64,000 nucleotides of DNA from Nitrososphaerota archaeon (GTDB taxonomy: Archaea > Thermoproteota > Nitrososphaeria > Nitrososphaerales > JACQRY01), in assembly GCA_016184315.1 (NCBI GenBank), contig JACPCU010000012.1, forward strand, positions 1 to 64,000, read 5' to 3'. The notes beneath the pieces were generated by a model, which was not told the origin of the DNA, searched no databases, and saw nothing but the letters and a program-made list of their open reading frames with translations. Made by a program: the position numbers and the translations under genes. Below are positions 16,368 to 26,857 of the stretch, piece by piece (the stretch's first letter is position 1; the number at the start of each line of letters is the position of its first letter).

Positions 16368-18564
16368 GAGTTGTTATTGCCTTCAACACCCTTTCAGGCG
16401 TCATCGGGATTTCTCTGAGTCGGGCTCCAGTCGCGTTGAACACGGCGTTGGCTATGGCTGGTGCAACGGGGGTTAGAGGAACCTCTGCTAAGGTTTTAGG
16501 GCCGTAAGGATCCTCAGTCTCTACAAAGATGACTTCTGTCTTGGGGATATCGAGCTGCGTAGGCACACGATAAGTATACAGACTGGGATTATCTATCCAC
16601 CCCTGCTCCCTGTTCACTATCAGCTCTTCCAGAAGTGATGCTCCTATCCCCATCACCACCGCTCCCTGCACCTGACTTTCAGCAGTCAACCTGTTCACTA
16701 TGGGCCCCGAATCATGAACTGCCACGTAACGGGAGACATCTACTACACCGGTTTCCAGATCAACAAAGACTTCAACGAAATGAGCTGCAAACGACGCTCT
16801 GTATTCACCTTTCGGTAGGCTGGGATTAATGGAAGCACTGGCGATGATACCGTCAGACATAGTTTCAGCAACCTTGGCAAGAGATATACTGCGCTCAGAC
16901 TGATCCTTGACAAAGATGACCTTGCCATCCATACTTAACTGATCAGGATTGGCGTCCAAGATCTTCGCAGCCAACCCGAAGAGCTGCCTCTTGGCGTCTT
17001 CAGCAGCAGCCTTAACAGCCATACCGGTGAACGTGGTGGTTCTGCTGCCAGATTCACCGATGGAAAAGGGGCAGGAATCTGTGTCTCCCCATACGACCTT
17101 GACATCGCTGAGATCCACACCTAATGCTTCTGCAGCAATTATCCCCATAGTGGACTTTGCTCCGGTACCAATGTCAGTCACACCGACAGCAAGGTTCACT
17201 GTACCATCCTGATTGACCTTGATGATTGCAGCCCCCTGCCCCATGGAAGAATGATAATTGCACATGGCCATACCCAGACCATGATGTTTCCCATTCACGA
17301 TAGTGCCCTGTCCAGATGGATGCCACTTCTTCTTCCAGCGGATGGTTTCTGCACCGATCTTGATGCATTTGTCAAGCCCATAGCTGGTGTACTTATCTTC
17401 GAAGTGTGTTGTACCTTTGTTTCTCAGTCTGAACTCTACGGGGTCTATCCCCAAATCGTAGGACATCTCGTCCATCATGGATTCGGCGGAAAAGGTGGCT
17501 GGCAGAGCTTCTGGAGACCTCATGTTACCTGTGGCCGAGGTGTTGGTGTACACCGCGTAGATCTCGCTTCTTACATTATCGCAGTCATAGTAGCCGAGCG
17601 AAGCTTCGTTATACCTTGTTGGGTGCCTACTGTAGGCACCTACGTCGCAATAGACCTTCTGGGAAAACGCAGTTAATTTATTATCTTCGTTGACCCCTGC
17701 TTTCAGGTGTTGCTCGGTAGCCCATCTACCGTGTACGTTGATGAAATCCTCTCTCCTACTATACTCAAGCATCACTGGCTTTCCCGTAGCCTTTGCTAAC
17801 AGGGCTGCTAGCAGATCGTAGTTCATGTTCCTGTTCTTGTTGCCGAATCCGCCTCCCTTGTAGAGGGCTATCACTCTGACCTTGTTCAGCGGCAACCCTA
17901 GGTCTTTCGCTAGGCCTTGCCGGCAGGTGGTTATGGCTTGGGTTCCAGCTACCACTGTCAGCTCGTCGCCGCTCCACCAAGCAAGAGAAGCAGCAGGTTC
18001 TAAGGGTGTGTTGTGAACTCTATTAGTGCGGTACGATGCTTCAAAGGTTTGCTTGCATCTTCTCAAGGCTTCGCTGAAGTTGCCTTTGTTGAACTCTATC
18101 TTTCGGTGCAGGTTGCCTGAATCCCAGATCTTCGGTGCTTCTCCTCGGAGGGCTTCCTCTACTTCGAGAACGGTGGGCAGCTGCGCGTATTCAACTTTGA
18201 CTAGTTCAGCTGCGTCTTCAGCAATCTTCCTGCTCTTAGCTGCTATGACAGCTATTACATCGCCTACGAACCTCACCTTATCGGTTATCACATAGCGCGT
18301 ATTCACCATGTCGCCCGGAGACCACTTAACTTTAGCATCTTCGAAGGTTAACACTGCTTCAACGCCTAAGAGTTTCAATGCCTTGCTGGTGTCCACCTTG
18401 ATCACTTTGGCGTGCGGTACTTCGCTCAGTACCACTTTGCTGTACAACATGTTTGCAAGCCTCCAGTCTGCGGCGTACTTTGCTCGTCCGGTGACGCGCG
18501 CTGAGCCATCGATTCGAGGCGTGCTCCTACCTAACAGTCTAGGCGTAGACCTTTCCTGACTCAC
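16348..18564 (-). CDS. Xanthine dehydrogenase/aldehyde oxidase-family molybdopterin-binding subunit
   Basis: 738 aa; GRSTPRIDGSARVTGRAKYAAD..., GGFGNKN, GESGSRTT. Confidence 0.92.
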   Translation of the reverse strand: MSQERSTPRLLGRSTPRIDGSARVTGRAKYAADWRLANMLYSKVVLSEVPHAKVIKVDTSKALKLLGVEAVLTFEDAKVKWSPGDMVNTRYVITDKVRFVGDVIAVIAAKSRKIAEDAAELVKVEYAQLPTVLEVEEALRGEAPKIWDSGNLHRKIEFNKGNFSEALRRCKQTFEASYRTNRVHNTPLEPAASLAWWSGDELTVVAGTQAITTCRQGLAKDLGLPLNKVRVIALYKGGGFGNKNRNMNYDLLAALLAKATGKPVMLEYSRREDFINVHGRWATEQHLKAGVNEDNKLTAFSQKVYCDVGAYSRHPTRYNEASLGYYDCDNVRSEIYAVYTNTSATGNMRSPEALPATFSAESMMDEMSYDLGIDPVEFRLRNKGTTHFEDKYTSYGLDKCIKIGAETIRWKKKWHPSGQGTIVNGKHHGLGMAMCNYHSSMGQGAAIIKVNQDGTVNLAVGVTDIGTGAKSTMGIIAAEALGVDLSDVKVVWGDTDSCPFSIGESGSRTTTFTGMAVKAAAEDAKRQLFGLAAKILDANPDQLSMDGKVIFVKDQSERSISLAKVAETMSDGIIASASINPSLPKGEYRASFAAHFVEVFVDLETGVVDVSRYVAVHDSGPIVNRLTAESQVQGAVVMGIGASLLEELIVNREQGWIDNPSLYTYRVPTQLDIPKTEVIFVETEDPYGPKTLAEVPLTPVAPAIANAVFNATGARLREIPMTPERVLKAITTLRSERS

Positions 18565-18730
18565 ACTGATTCCATGAGCCTAAAGGAATTCAGGCATATA
18601 ACTCTGGGTCATCAAGCTTCTATTGCGTTGTTCCGGGATAAGTTCAAACCTAAATCAGGTGAAACTGGAACCGTGCAGCGAATCGACCAAAGAGCTATTT
18701 AGGATGCCGTGATAAAATATCCTATCTGGA

Positions 18731-19894
18731 ATGGCGCAGGAACCGTCGGTAGCACTACTATACGAGATAGGTCTCCTAATAGTGGTCTCCTCCATAGCGT
18801 CAGAGCTCTTCAAACGCGTAAGGCTCCCCGGGCTTATCGGTGCCATCATAGCCGGACTTTTCATCGGAGGTCCCGGGGGATTCGGGCTGATTACGGATTT
18901 GACTGTCGTCAACATTTTGGCGGTCATCGGCTCAGCGTTAATCTTATTCATGGCTGGGTTGGAGTTCGAGGTATCTGCCTTCTGGACAGCTGGAAGAAGA
19001 GCCTTTCTTATCACTACTTTTGGTGTAGTTGCGTCAGTCTTGGCTGGGTATGGAGCGGGTAGGTTCTTAGGCTGGTCTGATCAAGCGTCGTTGCTGCTCG
19101 GTGTGGTTCTTGCTCCAAGCGGAACAAGCGTGATCACCGTTGGCTTGAGCTCTGCAGGGAAGCTTGGAACTGTGGCTGGATCTACTCTCATGACAGCCTG
19201 CGTGATCGATGACGTTGAAAGCGTTCTTCTCCTCTCGATTGCGCTTGGATCTGTTGCTAGAAGCTCCTTCGGAACAGTTGAGCTTATTTGGACAGGAGTG
19301 ATTGCAGCTCTCTTCATAATCACTTCGATTTACATCGGGGGGAAATTCATGCCTCTGATCATAGTGAAGTATGGGCGGCTGCTTTCAGATGAAGTGCTCT
19401 TCGCAACTCTTCTAGGCCTCGGACTCATGTTATCCTTCGTGTCGTCTCAAGTAGGTTTAGCCGCTATCACAGGCGCCTTCATAATGGGCGCCATAATCCC
19501 GAGCCAAAAGATCGGTGAAAGAATCGTTCACAGGCTTTTCATTATGAAGGAGATCTTTGCAGCCATATTCTTCACCAGCGTAGGCCTCAGCATAAATCCC
19601 TTCACCATACCCGGCGTCCTATCCACCGTTATTCTGGTGCTCGCCCTAGCCGTAGGAGCACGTTTCCTCGGCGGAGCTTTGGGAGGAACACTTGTAGGAC
19701 TAAAAGGAAGAGTCCTTACAGCCATGGCCATAGCCTTGGCCGCTAGAGGAGAGATGTCCCTACTAATCGCTCGTGAAGGGGTTACAGCAGGAATAGTGGG
19801 ACCAGAGTTTCTCACCGCCACCGCAGCCGTAGTCATAGGTTCAATGATCCTAGCCATACCTATCTTCACAAGGCTCATCAAGTCAATACAGTAA
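18731..19894 (+). CDS. CPA2-type cation:proton antiporter (Kef-like)
   Basis: 387 aa, multi-TM; FKRVRLPGLIGAIIAGLFIGG, SQVGLAAITGAFIMGAI. Confidence 0.88.
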   Translation: MAQEPSVALLYEIGLLIVVSSIASELFKRVRLPGLIGAIIAGLFIGGPGGFGLITDLTVVNILAVIGSALILFMAGLEFEVSAFWTAGRRAFLITTFGVVASVLAGYGAGRFLGWSDQASLLLGVVLAPSGTSVITVGLSSAGKLGTVAGSTLMTACVIDDVESVLLLSIALGSVARSSFGTVELIWTGVIAALFIITSIYIGGKFMPLIIVKYGRLLSDEVLFATLLGLGLMLSFVSSQVGLAAITGAFIMGAIIPSQKIGERIVHRLFIMKEIFAAIFFTSVGLSINPFTIPGVLSTVILVLALAVGARFLGGALGGTLVGLKGRVLTAMAIALAARGEMSLLIAREGVTAGIVGPEFLTATAAVVIGSMILAIPIFTRLIKSIQ

Positions 19895-19967
19895 AGGAGA
19901 ACTTGGTCTAACAAAGAGCATTCTTCGGGAAGATAAGTATAAACACCCTCTGCACGGTGACACCTCT

Positions 19968-20231
19968 ATGCCCAGCTATCTAGTTCTGAGCAAGCTAGTC
20001 GTAACACCGGAAGAAGCAGTCAAACACAGAGAGGGCCACGTAACACACCTTGCATCCCTAAAGAAGCAAGGCAGGCTCGAAGCAGGCTACAGATACACCA
20101 ACGGAACAGGAGGATTCTATATCCTCAACGCTTCAAGCATGGAGGAAGCCAAGAAACTAGCAGACGGAGATCCTTACCACAGCAGCAAAGCGAGAGAATA
20201 CATTATCACAGAAGCTGAAAAAAGATTGTAA
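19968..20231 (+). CDS. YciI-family protein
   Basis: 87 aa; HREGHVTHLASLKKQGRLEAGY...ADGDPYHSSKAREYIITE. Confidence 0.8.
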   Translation: MPSYLVLSKLVVTPEEAVKHREGHVTHLASLKKQGRLEAGYRYTNGTGGFYILNASSMEEAKKLADGDPYHSSKAREYIITEAEKRL

Positions 20232-20613
20232 CCTACCCACCAAAGACCAAACAATTCTTCGACATCCCCTTTGACCTGTCTATACACATAACGCGTTATC
20301 CTGAATCAGCAATACATATCCGTCTTATAGAAACATTAGAGGGACAGAGTTCAGCAAACATCGCCTCCATATTCACCGCTATTGCACATATATGACCCAT
20401 ATTCGTCTTTGCTTTCCTACCTGCTCTTAGAGAATCAGAGATCTTGTAAACACCAAGAGGAGAGGCCGCCAAATCAAAATGATTGGCAATTCCTCTCCCC
20501 ACTGGTAAACGGGTTCTGGGTTCCTAGTCTAATGGATCTGGTGTTGGAACATCTGTTTACGATCTATACTATATGCAGGTAGTGGATATTTGCACAAGTG
20601 TGTATCAAACAAA

Positions 20614-20631
20614 TGAACAGTTTGTTGTTCA
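20614..20631. promoter_or_regulatory. Inverted repeat TGAACA-N6-TGTTCA upstream of the TrmB-like gene (candidate operator)
   Basis: TGAACAGTTTGTTGTTCA; perfect 6-bp arms, about 50 bp upstream of the start and upstream of a CTATATA box-like element. Confidence 0.4.
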
Positions 20632-20683
20632 AAGTGAACGGACAATCTAACAGCCTATATACAGAATCTCCAATAGGGTTAGC

Positions 20684-22375
20684 GTGATCGAAGACAATAT
20701 TGTGAGCCAGCTGACTACATACGGCCTCAGCGAAGAGGAAGCCAGAGTCTACGTGGACCTAGCCAAGATCGGCTCAAGCAAAGCCAGCACCATCGCCAGC
20801 CGCCTGCGCTATGACCGAGTGAAGACCTACCGCATACTAAACAAGTTACGTGACAAGAATATTGTTGAGTCTTCTCTAAGCAAACCCATCCGCTACACTG
20901 CGGCTCCTCTTGAAAGGACCATTGAAACCCTTGTTCAAGGTGTGAAAGACACTCTTCGGAACATGGAGGGGGGGAAAGAAGCCTTGTTCGCCGACTGGAC
21001 GAAGATGCCGACTGTTAGCGGACGAGCAGAGGGGCCTAGATTCAAGATCCATCAGGGTAGAGTAAGGATCTACTCTGAGCTGGTCAGAATGCTCAACGGA
21101 GCTAAGAGAGAAGTGCTCTTTGTAACTACTCGCAACGACCTGTTGCGGATGTTCCACGCCGATGTATACGACGCCGTGGTAAAGGTGAATAGTGCAGGTG
21201 TAGAGGTGAGAGTCTTGACAGAGATTGACAAGTTAGGGATTGAAGCGGCGACCGAATACAGTAGGATCGCTAGAGTGCGCCACAAGGATATGCCTGGACT
21301 CGCCCGGTTCTTCATTGTTGACGACTCGGAGATACTTATCTCCGCTGTGTCTGAAGATTCAATGAGACTTGACGAAGCAAGTGACGTCAGCCTATGGACT
21401 GATGCCAGTGATTTCGTGCGAGTAATCAAGGTCTTCTTTGAGGAGACATGGGAGACATCTGTTGACGCGGATGCCCGGATAAGAAGTCTCACAACAGGTA
21501 TGCCTGTGGAAGAGCTCAGAGTGGTAAGTCAGGGAGAAGACTATACGACAATACTTAGCAGGATGCTCGCATCAGCTAAGACGGAGATCATTCTGATTGT
21601 CAATATACCTAGCCCCGGCATCTTCCCTGAAAACCTGTGGCAGCTTCTACCAGGCCTTGCGATGAGGACAGTTAAGGTCAAGATTTTGACCACTGTGACT
21701 CCTGATAGTCTTGAGACGGTCAAGCATCTCATGGGGTTCGCAGAGGTGAGGCATGCTAGGAGCCTTTTGGGTTTGCAGATCATGTTGGCGGATAGAAGGG
21801 AAGTCTTGTTGTCCTCTTCCTCATCGGTGGAGACTCCTGGTGTAAACATCTGGTCAGATATCAAGGCTCATGTGGGTCTAATGGTTCAGCTAGTAGAACA
21901 GCTCTGGACTGGCGGCTCTCCGATCGATCCTTTGGTCAAGAAGCTGGAAGGTGTAGCTGAGCTCAAGAAGGTCATACCGATCCTGCAGGAAGAATTGAGT
22001 GCATCGGGGTGGGGGATGGAAGCTCCGGGTCTGATACAAGGTATCAGCAGTGTTCAACACACCTTTGACATTGTTGCTAGAAGCCTAAAGAACCCTGGCG
22101 AGATCATAGCTGCGGACTTCAACTTCGAAAGGAAGCCCATTGACCAGCTGCAAATCGTTTCTCTACACACCAAGAATTTTGACGCGAAGCTGTCTAGATT
22201 GTTCTTGTTGGCATTGGCTGTGCCCACAGGGGAAGGCGTCGAGTTGTTGAAGAACTATGGGATAGAATTAGTCACGGGTTCAAGTGTTGAGGATGTTGCG
22301 AGAAAATTCCTGACAATAGTTCAGCAGTGGCAGCGCCCTTCTTCTGCCGACCTCTTCACCGAAGCTGAACAGTAA
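20684..22375 (+). CDS. TrmB-family HTH transcriptional regulator (tandem PLD-like effector domains)
   Basis: 563 aa; LTTYGLSEEEARVYVDLAKIGSSKASTIASRLRYDRVKTYRILNKL. Confidence 0.85.
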   Translation: MIEDNIVSQLTTYGLSEEEARVYVDLAKIGSSKASTIASRLRYDRVKTYRILNKLRDKNIVESSLSKPIRYTAAPLERTIETLVQGVKDTLRNMEGGKEALFADWTKMPTVSGRAEGPRFKIHQGRVRIYSELVRMLNGAKREVLFVTTRNDLLRMFHADVYDAVVKVNSAGVEVRVLTEIDKLGIEAATEYSRIARVRHKDMPGLARFFIVDDSEILISAVSEDSMRLDEASDVSLWTDASDFVRVIKVFFEETWETSVDADARIRSLTTGMPVEELRVVSQGEDYTTILSRMLASAKTEIILIVNIPSPGIFPENLWQLLPGLAMRTVKVKILTTVTPDSLETVKHLMGFAEVRHARSLLGLQIMLADRREVLLSSSSSVETPGVNIWSDIKAHVGLMVQLVEQLWTGGSPIDPLVKKLEGVAELKKVIPILQEELSASGWGMEAPGLIQGISSVQHTFDIVARSLKNPGEIIAADFNFERKPIDQLQIVSLHTKNFDAKLSRLFLLALAVPTGEGVELLKNYGIELVTGSSVEDVARKFLTIVQQWQRPSSADLFTEAEQ

Positions 22376-22473
22376 GATCTTCCTGTCTCAACCTGTCTTC
22401 TAGCAGCAGATAGATGTGAAGAATCAGCTTTGCCTGCAGAATTGTTGGCTTCTGGTTACATTATGACCATATC

Positions 22474-23517
22474 ATGCACAGACATACGCAGAGCGGGCAA
22501 ATGTTAAGAAAAACCATACTCCAGCCAACAAACATGCCAATAGTAGAGACCCAGCGCCTCAGAAGAGAATTCCAAGCTAAGAAAAAGGTAATCACGGCTC
22601 TCGAAGACATAGATCTTCAAGTCGAAGAAAGCGTTGTCTTCGGCCTACTCGGACCCAACGGCGCAGGAAAAACCACCCTGATCAGAATCTTGTCAACGCT
22701 TCTTCTTCCTACATCAGGAAAAGCCACAGTCGCAGGCTTCGACGTCGCAAAAGAACCTGAGAAGATCAGGCCTCTGATAAACATGGCCAGCGGAGCCGAA
22801 AGAGCAGGCTACGACTTCATAACTGCTAGAGGAAATCTCTGGTTCTTCTCCCAGCTCTACGGAGTAGACTCAAGTGTAGCAAACCGAAGCATAGAAACGT
22901 TGTCAGCCGCTCTGCGGCTGGAAAACTACTTGGACAGCAAACTCTACACGTTATCCACAGGCTACCGACAGAGACTGACCATAGCTAGAAGCCTGATCAA
23001 CGACCCCAGAGTAGTTTTCCTTGACGAGCCTACTATAGGCTTGGATGTCATGACAGCCAAGAGTATAAGGGAGTTCCTAGTCTCACAAGCCAAAGACCAG
23101 AAGAGAACCATATTCATAGCGACCCACAACATGGCTGAAACTGAAGCTATCTGCGACAGAGTCGCGATAATAGACAGCGGCAGAATAGTGGCCTGCGACT
23201 CACCGGCATCCCTTAAGAAAAATTTCGGGGCACCGGCAACTGTTATGGAAGTGTCACCACCACTCCAATCCCTGCAAGCGATTTCTTCGGTTAGAGGAGT
23301 GAAAGGGGCTACGTCGGCTATTGACGCGGATAGAGGGGTGGCGAGACTGAAGCTTATTGTTGACGATGAAGGAGCAGTGAAGGCTGTCGGAGCGATTGTA
23401 GAGTCTTCTGGCAGCAAAGTTTTGCAATCATGGATGCAAGAGCCTAGCTTGGAAGAAGTCTTCATCAGCCTGATCGGAAGAGGCTTCGCTGAGAGGGAGA
23501 GCGAAGATGCAAACTAG
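22474..23517 (+). CDS. ABC-2 type exporter ATP-binding protein (DrrA-like); true start possibly 22534
   Basis: LLGPNGAGKTTLIRILSTLLLPTSG, LSTGYRQRLTIARSLINDPRVVFLDEPTIGLD. Confidence 0.93.
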   Translation: MHRHTQSGQMLRKTILQPTNMPIVETQRLRREFQAKKKVITALEDIDLQVEESVVFGLLGPNGAGKTTLIRILSTLLLPTSGKATVAGFDVAKEPEKIRPLINMASGAERAGYDFITARGNLWFFSQLYGVDSSVANRSIETLSAALRLENYLDSKLYTLSTGYRQRLTIARSLINDPRVVFLDEPTIGLDVMTAKSIREFLVSQAKDQKRTIFIATHNMAETEAICDRVAIIDSGRIVACDSPASLKKNFGAPATVMEVSPPLQSLQAISSVRGVKGATSAIDADRGVARLKLIVDDEGAVKAVGAIVESSGSKVLQSWMQEPSLEEVFISLIGRGFAERESEDAN

Positions 23518-24316
23518 GATGTGGTTTAGGACTATGTATGCTAGGGCATGGGTCAGGGTGAAGAGTGTTTACGATGAGCCACTATGGTTGTTGGTGAACA
23601 TAGGTTTTCCTCTTTTCACGTCTACTGGAATGGCTCTCCTCTACAGAAGCGCTGGCTTGGCATCCTTCTCCGGGTTCGCCATTCTCGGCGGGATTATGAT
23701 GGCCTTCTGGGGTAATGTCTTGTGGGGCATGGCGAGCCAATTCTACTGGGATAAGCAGGTCGGCATCTTCGACATTTACCTTGTATCTCCTGCGTCCATC
23801 ACAGCCATCTTGGTCGGCATGTCGATAGGCGGCATATTTTCAACAGCCCCCTCTGCAGTAATCACAGCTATCCTCGGATGGCTCCTCTTCACTCCACCCA
23901 TAGCTCCGTCTTGGCTTGCCGTCATACTTGTCTTCACCATTACTCTAATATCTCTCTACGCAGTGGGTATGTTGCTATCCTCGCTCTACTTGGCTTACGG
24001 GAGAGAGGGTGAAGCGGTCAATGAGGCTCTAAGTGAACCTGTCACCATGCTTTCTGGCCTATATTTCCCCACACTGGGTAGCACGTCTCCTTTCCCTCTT
24101 GCCCTGCAAGCGGTGATCTCGCTCATACCTCTCACGATAGGGATGGATGCTTTGAGGAGAACGGTCTTCTATTCAGAGGACCTTGGAAGCATCGCTTCCA
24201 GCCTTGCCGTCCTGACAGCCATGACGCTTGTATTGATCTTCTCAGCCTCAAGAGCCCTTAAGATCCTCGAGGAGAGAGGTAGAAAGGAAGGAACGTTGTC
24301 GGTGAGATTGAGGTGA
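23507..24316 (+). CDS. ABC-2 type transporter permease
   Basis: 269 aa hydrophobic; overlaps the ATPase gene; FWGNVLWGMASQFYWDKQVGIFDIYLVSPAS. Confidence 0.85.
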   Translation: MQTRMWFRTMYARAWVRVKSVYDEPLWLLVNIGFPLFTSTGMALLYRSAGLASFSGFAILGGIMMAFWGNVLWGMASQFYWDKQVGIFDIYLVSPASITAILVGMSIGGIFSTAPSAVITAILGWLLFTPPIAPSWLAVILVFTITLISLYAVGMLLSSLYLAYGREGEAVNEALSEPVTMLSGLYFPTLGSTSPFPLALQAVISLIPLTIGMDALRRTVFYSEDLGSIASSLAVLTAMTLVLIFSASRALKILEERGRKEGTLSVRLR

Positions 24317-25152
24317 AGACTCTCAGAGCGATAGTGGCCTCGGCGTGGGTAGGCTGGGAGAGAGAAATAGGTTGGACTAATCCTGTTGCCGGCATACTGG
24401 TTAGAACTGCACCGATAACGGCCGCGGTGCTTACCGCCGCTATGGTCTACTGGTTCGGCTCCTCGCGAGTCGGCGTCTTCAGTCCAGAGCGACTGGCCTT
24501 TGTGATTGTAGGGTCTTCCTTGTATGCTCATGTGGGTGCATATGCTTGGCTTCCTACTTCAGCCATAGCTGAAGGGAAATGGTCGAATGTTTTCACTCAT
24601 GTGTACATAACGTCAACATCGTCGATACCTTATCTTTTTGGAAGAGGCGTAGCTGCTTTCCTGAGCTCGGTGCCCATGGCAGTCTTCTCTTTGGTTGCAG
24701 CCTACTTCTTCGCCCAAGGCCTGTTAGGCTCAGCCCCGGCGATGACGGCTTCTCCTGCGTCGATCCTGATGCTTCTGGGTGCGCTGATCGTTGACTTCCC
24801 TGCAGCCATGGGGCTGGGGTTCATTTTGGCGTCCCACGCCATAATTGTGGGCAAGTTTGAGTGGGCTCTGCCAACCTATATCGCTGGAGTCTTGATGATC
24901 TTCTCCGAAGCCCTGTTTCCGGCGTCAGTGTTGCCGTGGCCACTGTCTCTTATCGCGGAGGCTTTGCCTTTCACGTATTTCATAAGGGCGTCTAGGGCAG
25001 CATTGATCTATGGGTCATGGGATCTTTATGTGTCAGCAATGGTGTATGCGCTGCCGAGTAGCTTGGTGTTGCTCTTCTTGGGGTTAATGGTCTTCAAATG
25101 GGGTGAGAAGAAGGGGAGACAGAAGGGTTTGATCGACAGGAAAGTAGGTTGA
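24313..25152 (+). CDS. ABC-2 type transporter permease (second)
   Basis: 279 aa hydrophobic; 4-nt overlap with the preceding permease. Confidence 0.8.
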   Translation: MKTLRAIVASAWVGWEREIGWTNPVAGILVRTAPITAAVLTAAMVYWFGSSRVGVFSPERLAFVIVGSSLYAHVGAYAWLPTSAIAEGKWSNVFTHVYITSTSSIPYLFGRGVAAFLSSVPMAVFSLVAAYFFAQGLLGSAPAMTASPASILMLLGALIVDFPAAMGLGFILASHAIIVGKFEWALPTYIAGVLMIFSEALFPASVLPWPLSLIAEALPFTYFIRASRAALIYGSWDLYVSAMVYALPSSLVLLFLGLMVFKWGEKKGRQKGLIDRKVG

Positions 25153-25222
25153 GGCATTCTTCTTATTCATAGGTTTATGCGGATATGTAATTCTGTGTCG
25201 GCTGCATGCCAACTGTTTTGAC

Positions 25223-26191
25223 TTAGCCTTTGATGCTGAGGGTGTTGGGGGCGAACATTGATTCCAAAGGCACTTCTTTGTCGACTAAGCCTTGCTCGAA
25301 CATGTATTGCAGCAATGCTTTGAGGACATGCCTGTTCTCTTCGATGGAGTATGGGTAAGGATCATCACCCATGAGCCGTTTCTCTTCTTCTAGAGCAGCT
25401 AGAGCCCAAGGGTAGCTCTCCTTTCCTTGCACAGGGTCGAGTCTAGCTGTGTAGCATGCCTTCTTAGCTTCTGTGAATGCTTTGTGGAGGCTTACGGCGA
25501 CCCATGGATTCGCGTCGTAGACGTCTCTGCGGATCACCACTGTGTGCATGATGGGGAATATGCGGGTCTTCCTGTAATACTCTATCTCCACTGTCTTGTA
25601 GTCTGGGAAGAGTCGTTTCACTTTGGTTGAGCCTCTTAGATATGAAGGCAGTAGGTGGGCCTCTGTTATGGCGTCGAGTTCCCCGGATTCTAGTAGCTGG
25701 TCTAGGGTGGTTGATTCAGGTATCATTTCGAGCTTGACGTTCATTCTCTGGGAGGTTATCTTCTCGGGTCTTTCGGTGAACCATCTGATCTTTTCTAGGG
25801 GGATGTCGTATTCGTGTTGGAGTATTCCTCTTATCCATATGGGTGCAGTCATGTGGTATCTTGGTGTGCCGACTTTCTTGCCGATTAGGTCTCTGGGCTC
25901 CTTGATGTTTGAGTCGGCGTTCACAAAGATGTAGGACTGTCTGAACAGTCTTGAGGGGAATACGGGTATGGCTATGAAAGGAGGGTTTTGGGCCGCTGCG
26001 GTGTAGTAGGATGATAGGCTTAGCTCTGACGCTTGAAACTCGTGGTGCTTCAGCATTCTGACAAAGATGTCGCTGGGATTCTCTATTGCAAGGTAGTTCA
26101 GCTCTACTCCCTCGGGTTTTACGGTTCCATCGATCAATGCGCGTGTCCGGTCATAGGTCATGGATGCGATGGTCAGGTTCATCTTAGACAT
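25223..26191 (-). CDS. 4,5-dihydroxyphthalate decarboxylase/NMT1-like substrate-binding protein
   Basis: MSKMNLTIASMTYDRTRALIDGTVKPEGVELNYL...; the track ORF starts upstream at 26371 but the homologous part begins at about 26191. Confidence 0.75.
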   Translation of the reverse strand: MSKMNLTIASMTYDRTRALIDGTVKPEGVELNYLAIENPSDIFVRMLKHHEFQASELSLSSYYTAAAQNPPFIAIPVFPSRLFRQSYIFVNADSNIKEPRDLIGKKVGTPRYHMTAPIWIRGILQHEYDIPLEKIRWFTERPEKITSQRMNVKLEMIPESTTLDQLLESGELDAITEAHLLPSYLRGSTKVKRLFPDYKTVEIEYYRKTRIFPIMHTVVIRRDVYDANPWVAVSLHKAFTEAKKACYTARLDPVQGKESYPWALAALEEEKRLMGDDPYPYSIEENRHVLKALLQYMFEQGLVDKEVPLESMFAPNTLSIKG

Positions 26192-26857
26192 GTTTCGGCG
26201 GATACGGTTAGCTAAAATAAAGTTAGCTGCAGGGCTGCTGTTCTCCGCTGCAGGTGTGTAGACTCCCTTCAAATATAAACTCAAATTTCTATGGTGTTGT
26301 TCAGTCATGGGACTTGCCATCCAGTGCGCTGGTGTGGGAATGGTCTGGGGGTTGCGCCTGCACGCACACACAATAGACCTCAGGGGGGATTTTAAAAAGA
26401 ATTGAAATGTGTTGATTTAATGAGATGGTGTCATCAAGGGATTGTCAGTTTCTGTGTGGGGTTGTTAGAGTGATGAAGGATTCTTGTGGTGGCGGTGAAT
26501 CTTTTTCTGGGGGCTCTATCGGTGTTGAAATATGTTGGGTGTGTGGGTTCTGACGACAGAATTGGGTATATCTGTTTAGACTACTGTCATTCCATAGTAT
26601 CATACCCGTTTATGTTATCATAACCGATGCGTGGGCTCCTGCGCGCGGTAGGTCTAGGGGGGTTATATAAAGCGGGTAAAGTGTCCATGTCCCGAAGTTT
26701 GAACAGAAGCTTTCATTGGCAAGTATGAAATCAGGATAGCAGCAAGGGCGGTTAGGACAAAAGTGCCGTATTAAGCTTAATCGTCAAATTACCAACGTAA
26801 GGCAAGCTGCGTGCTGCTTGCATGAGCTTTTAACTTGGTAGTTTTCTCTCGCTGACG

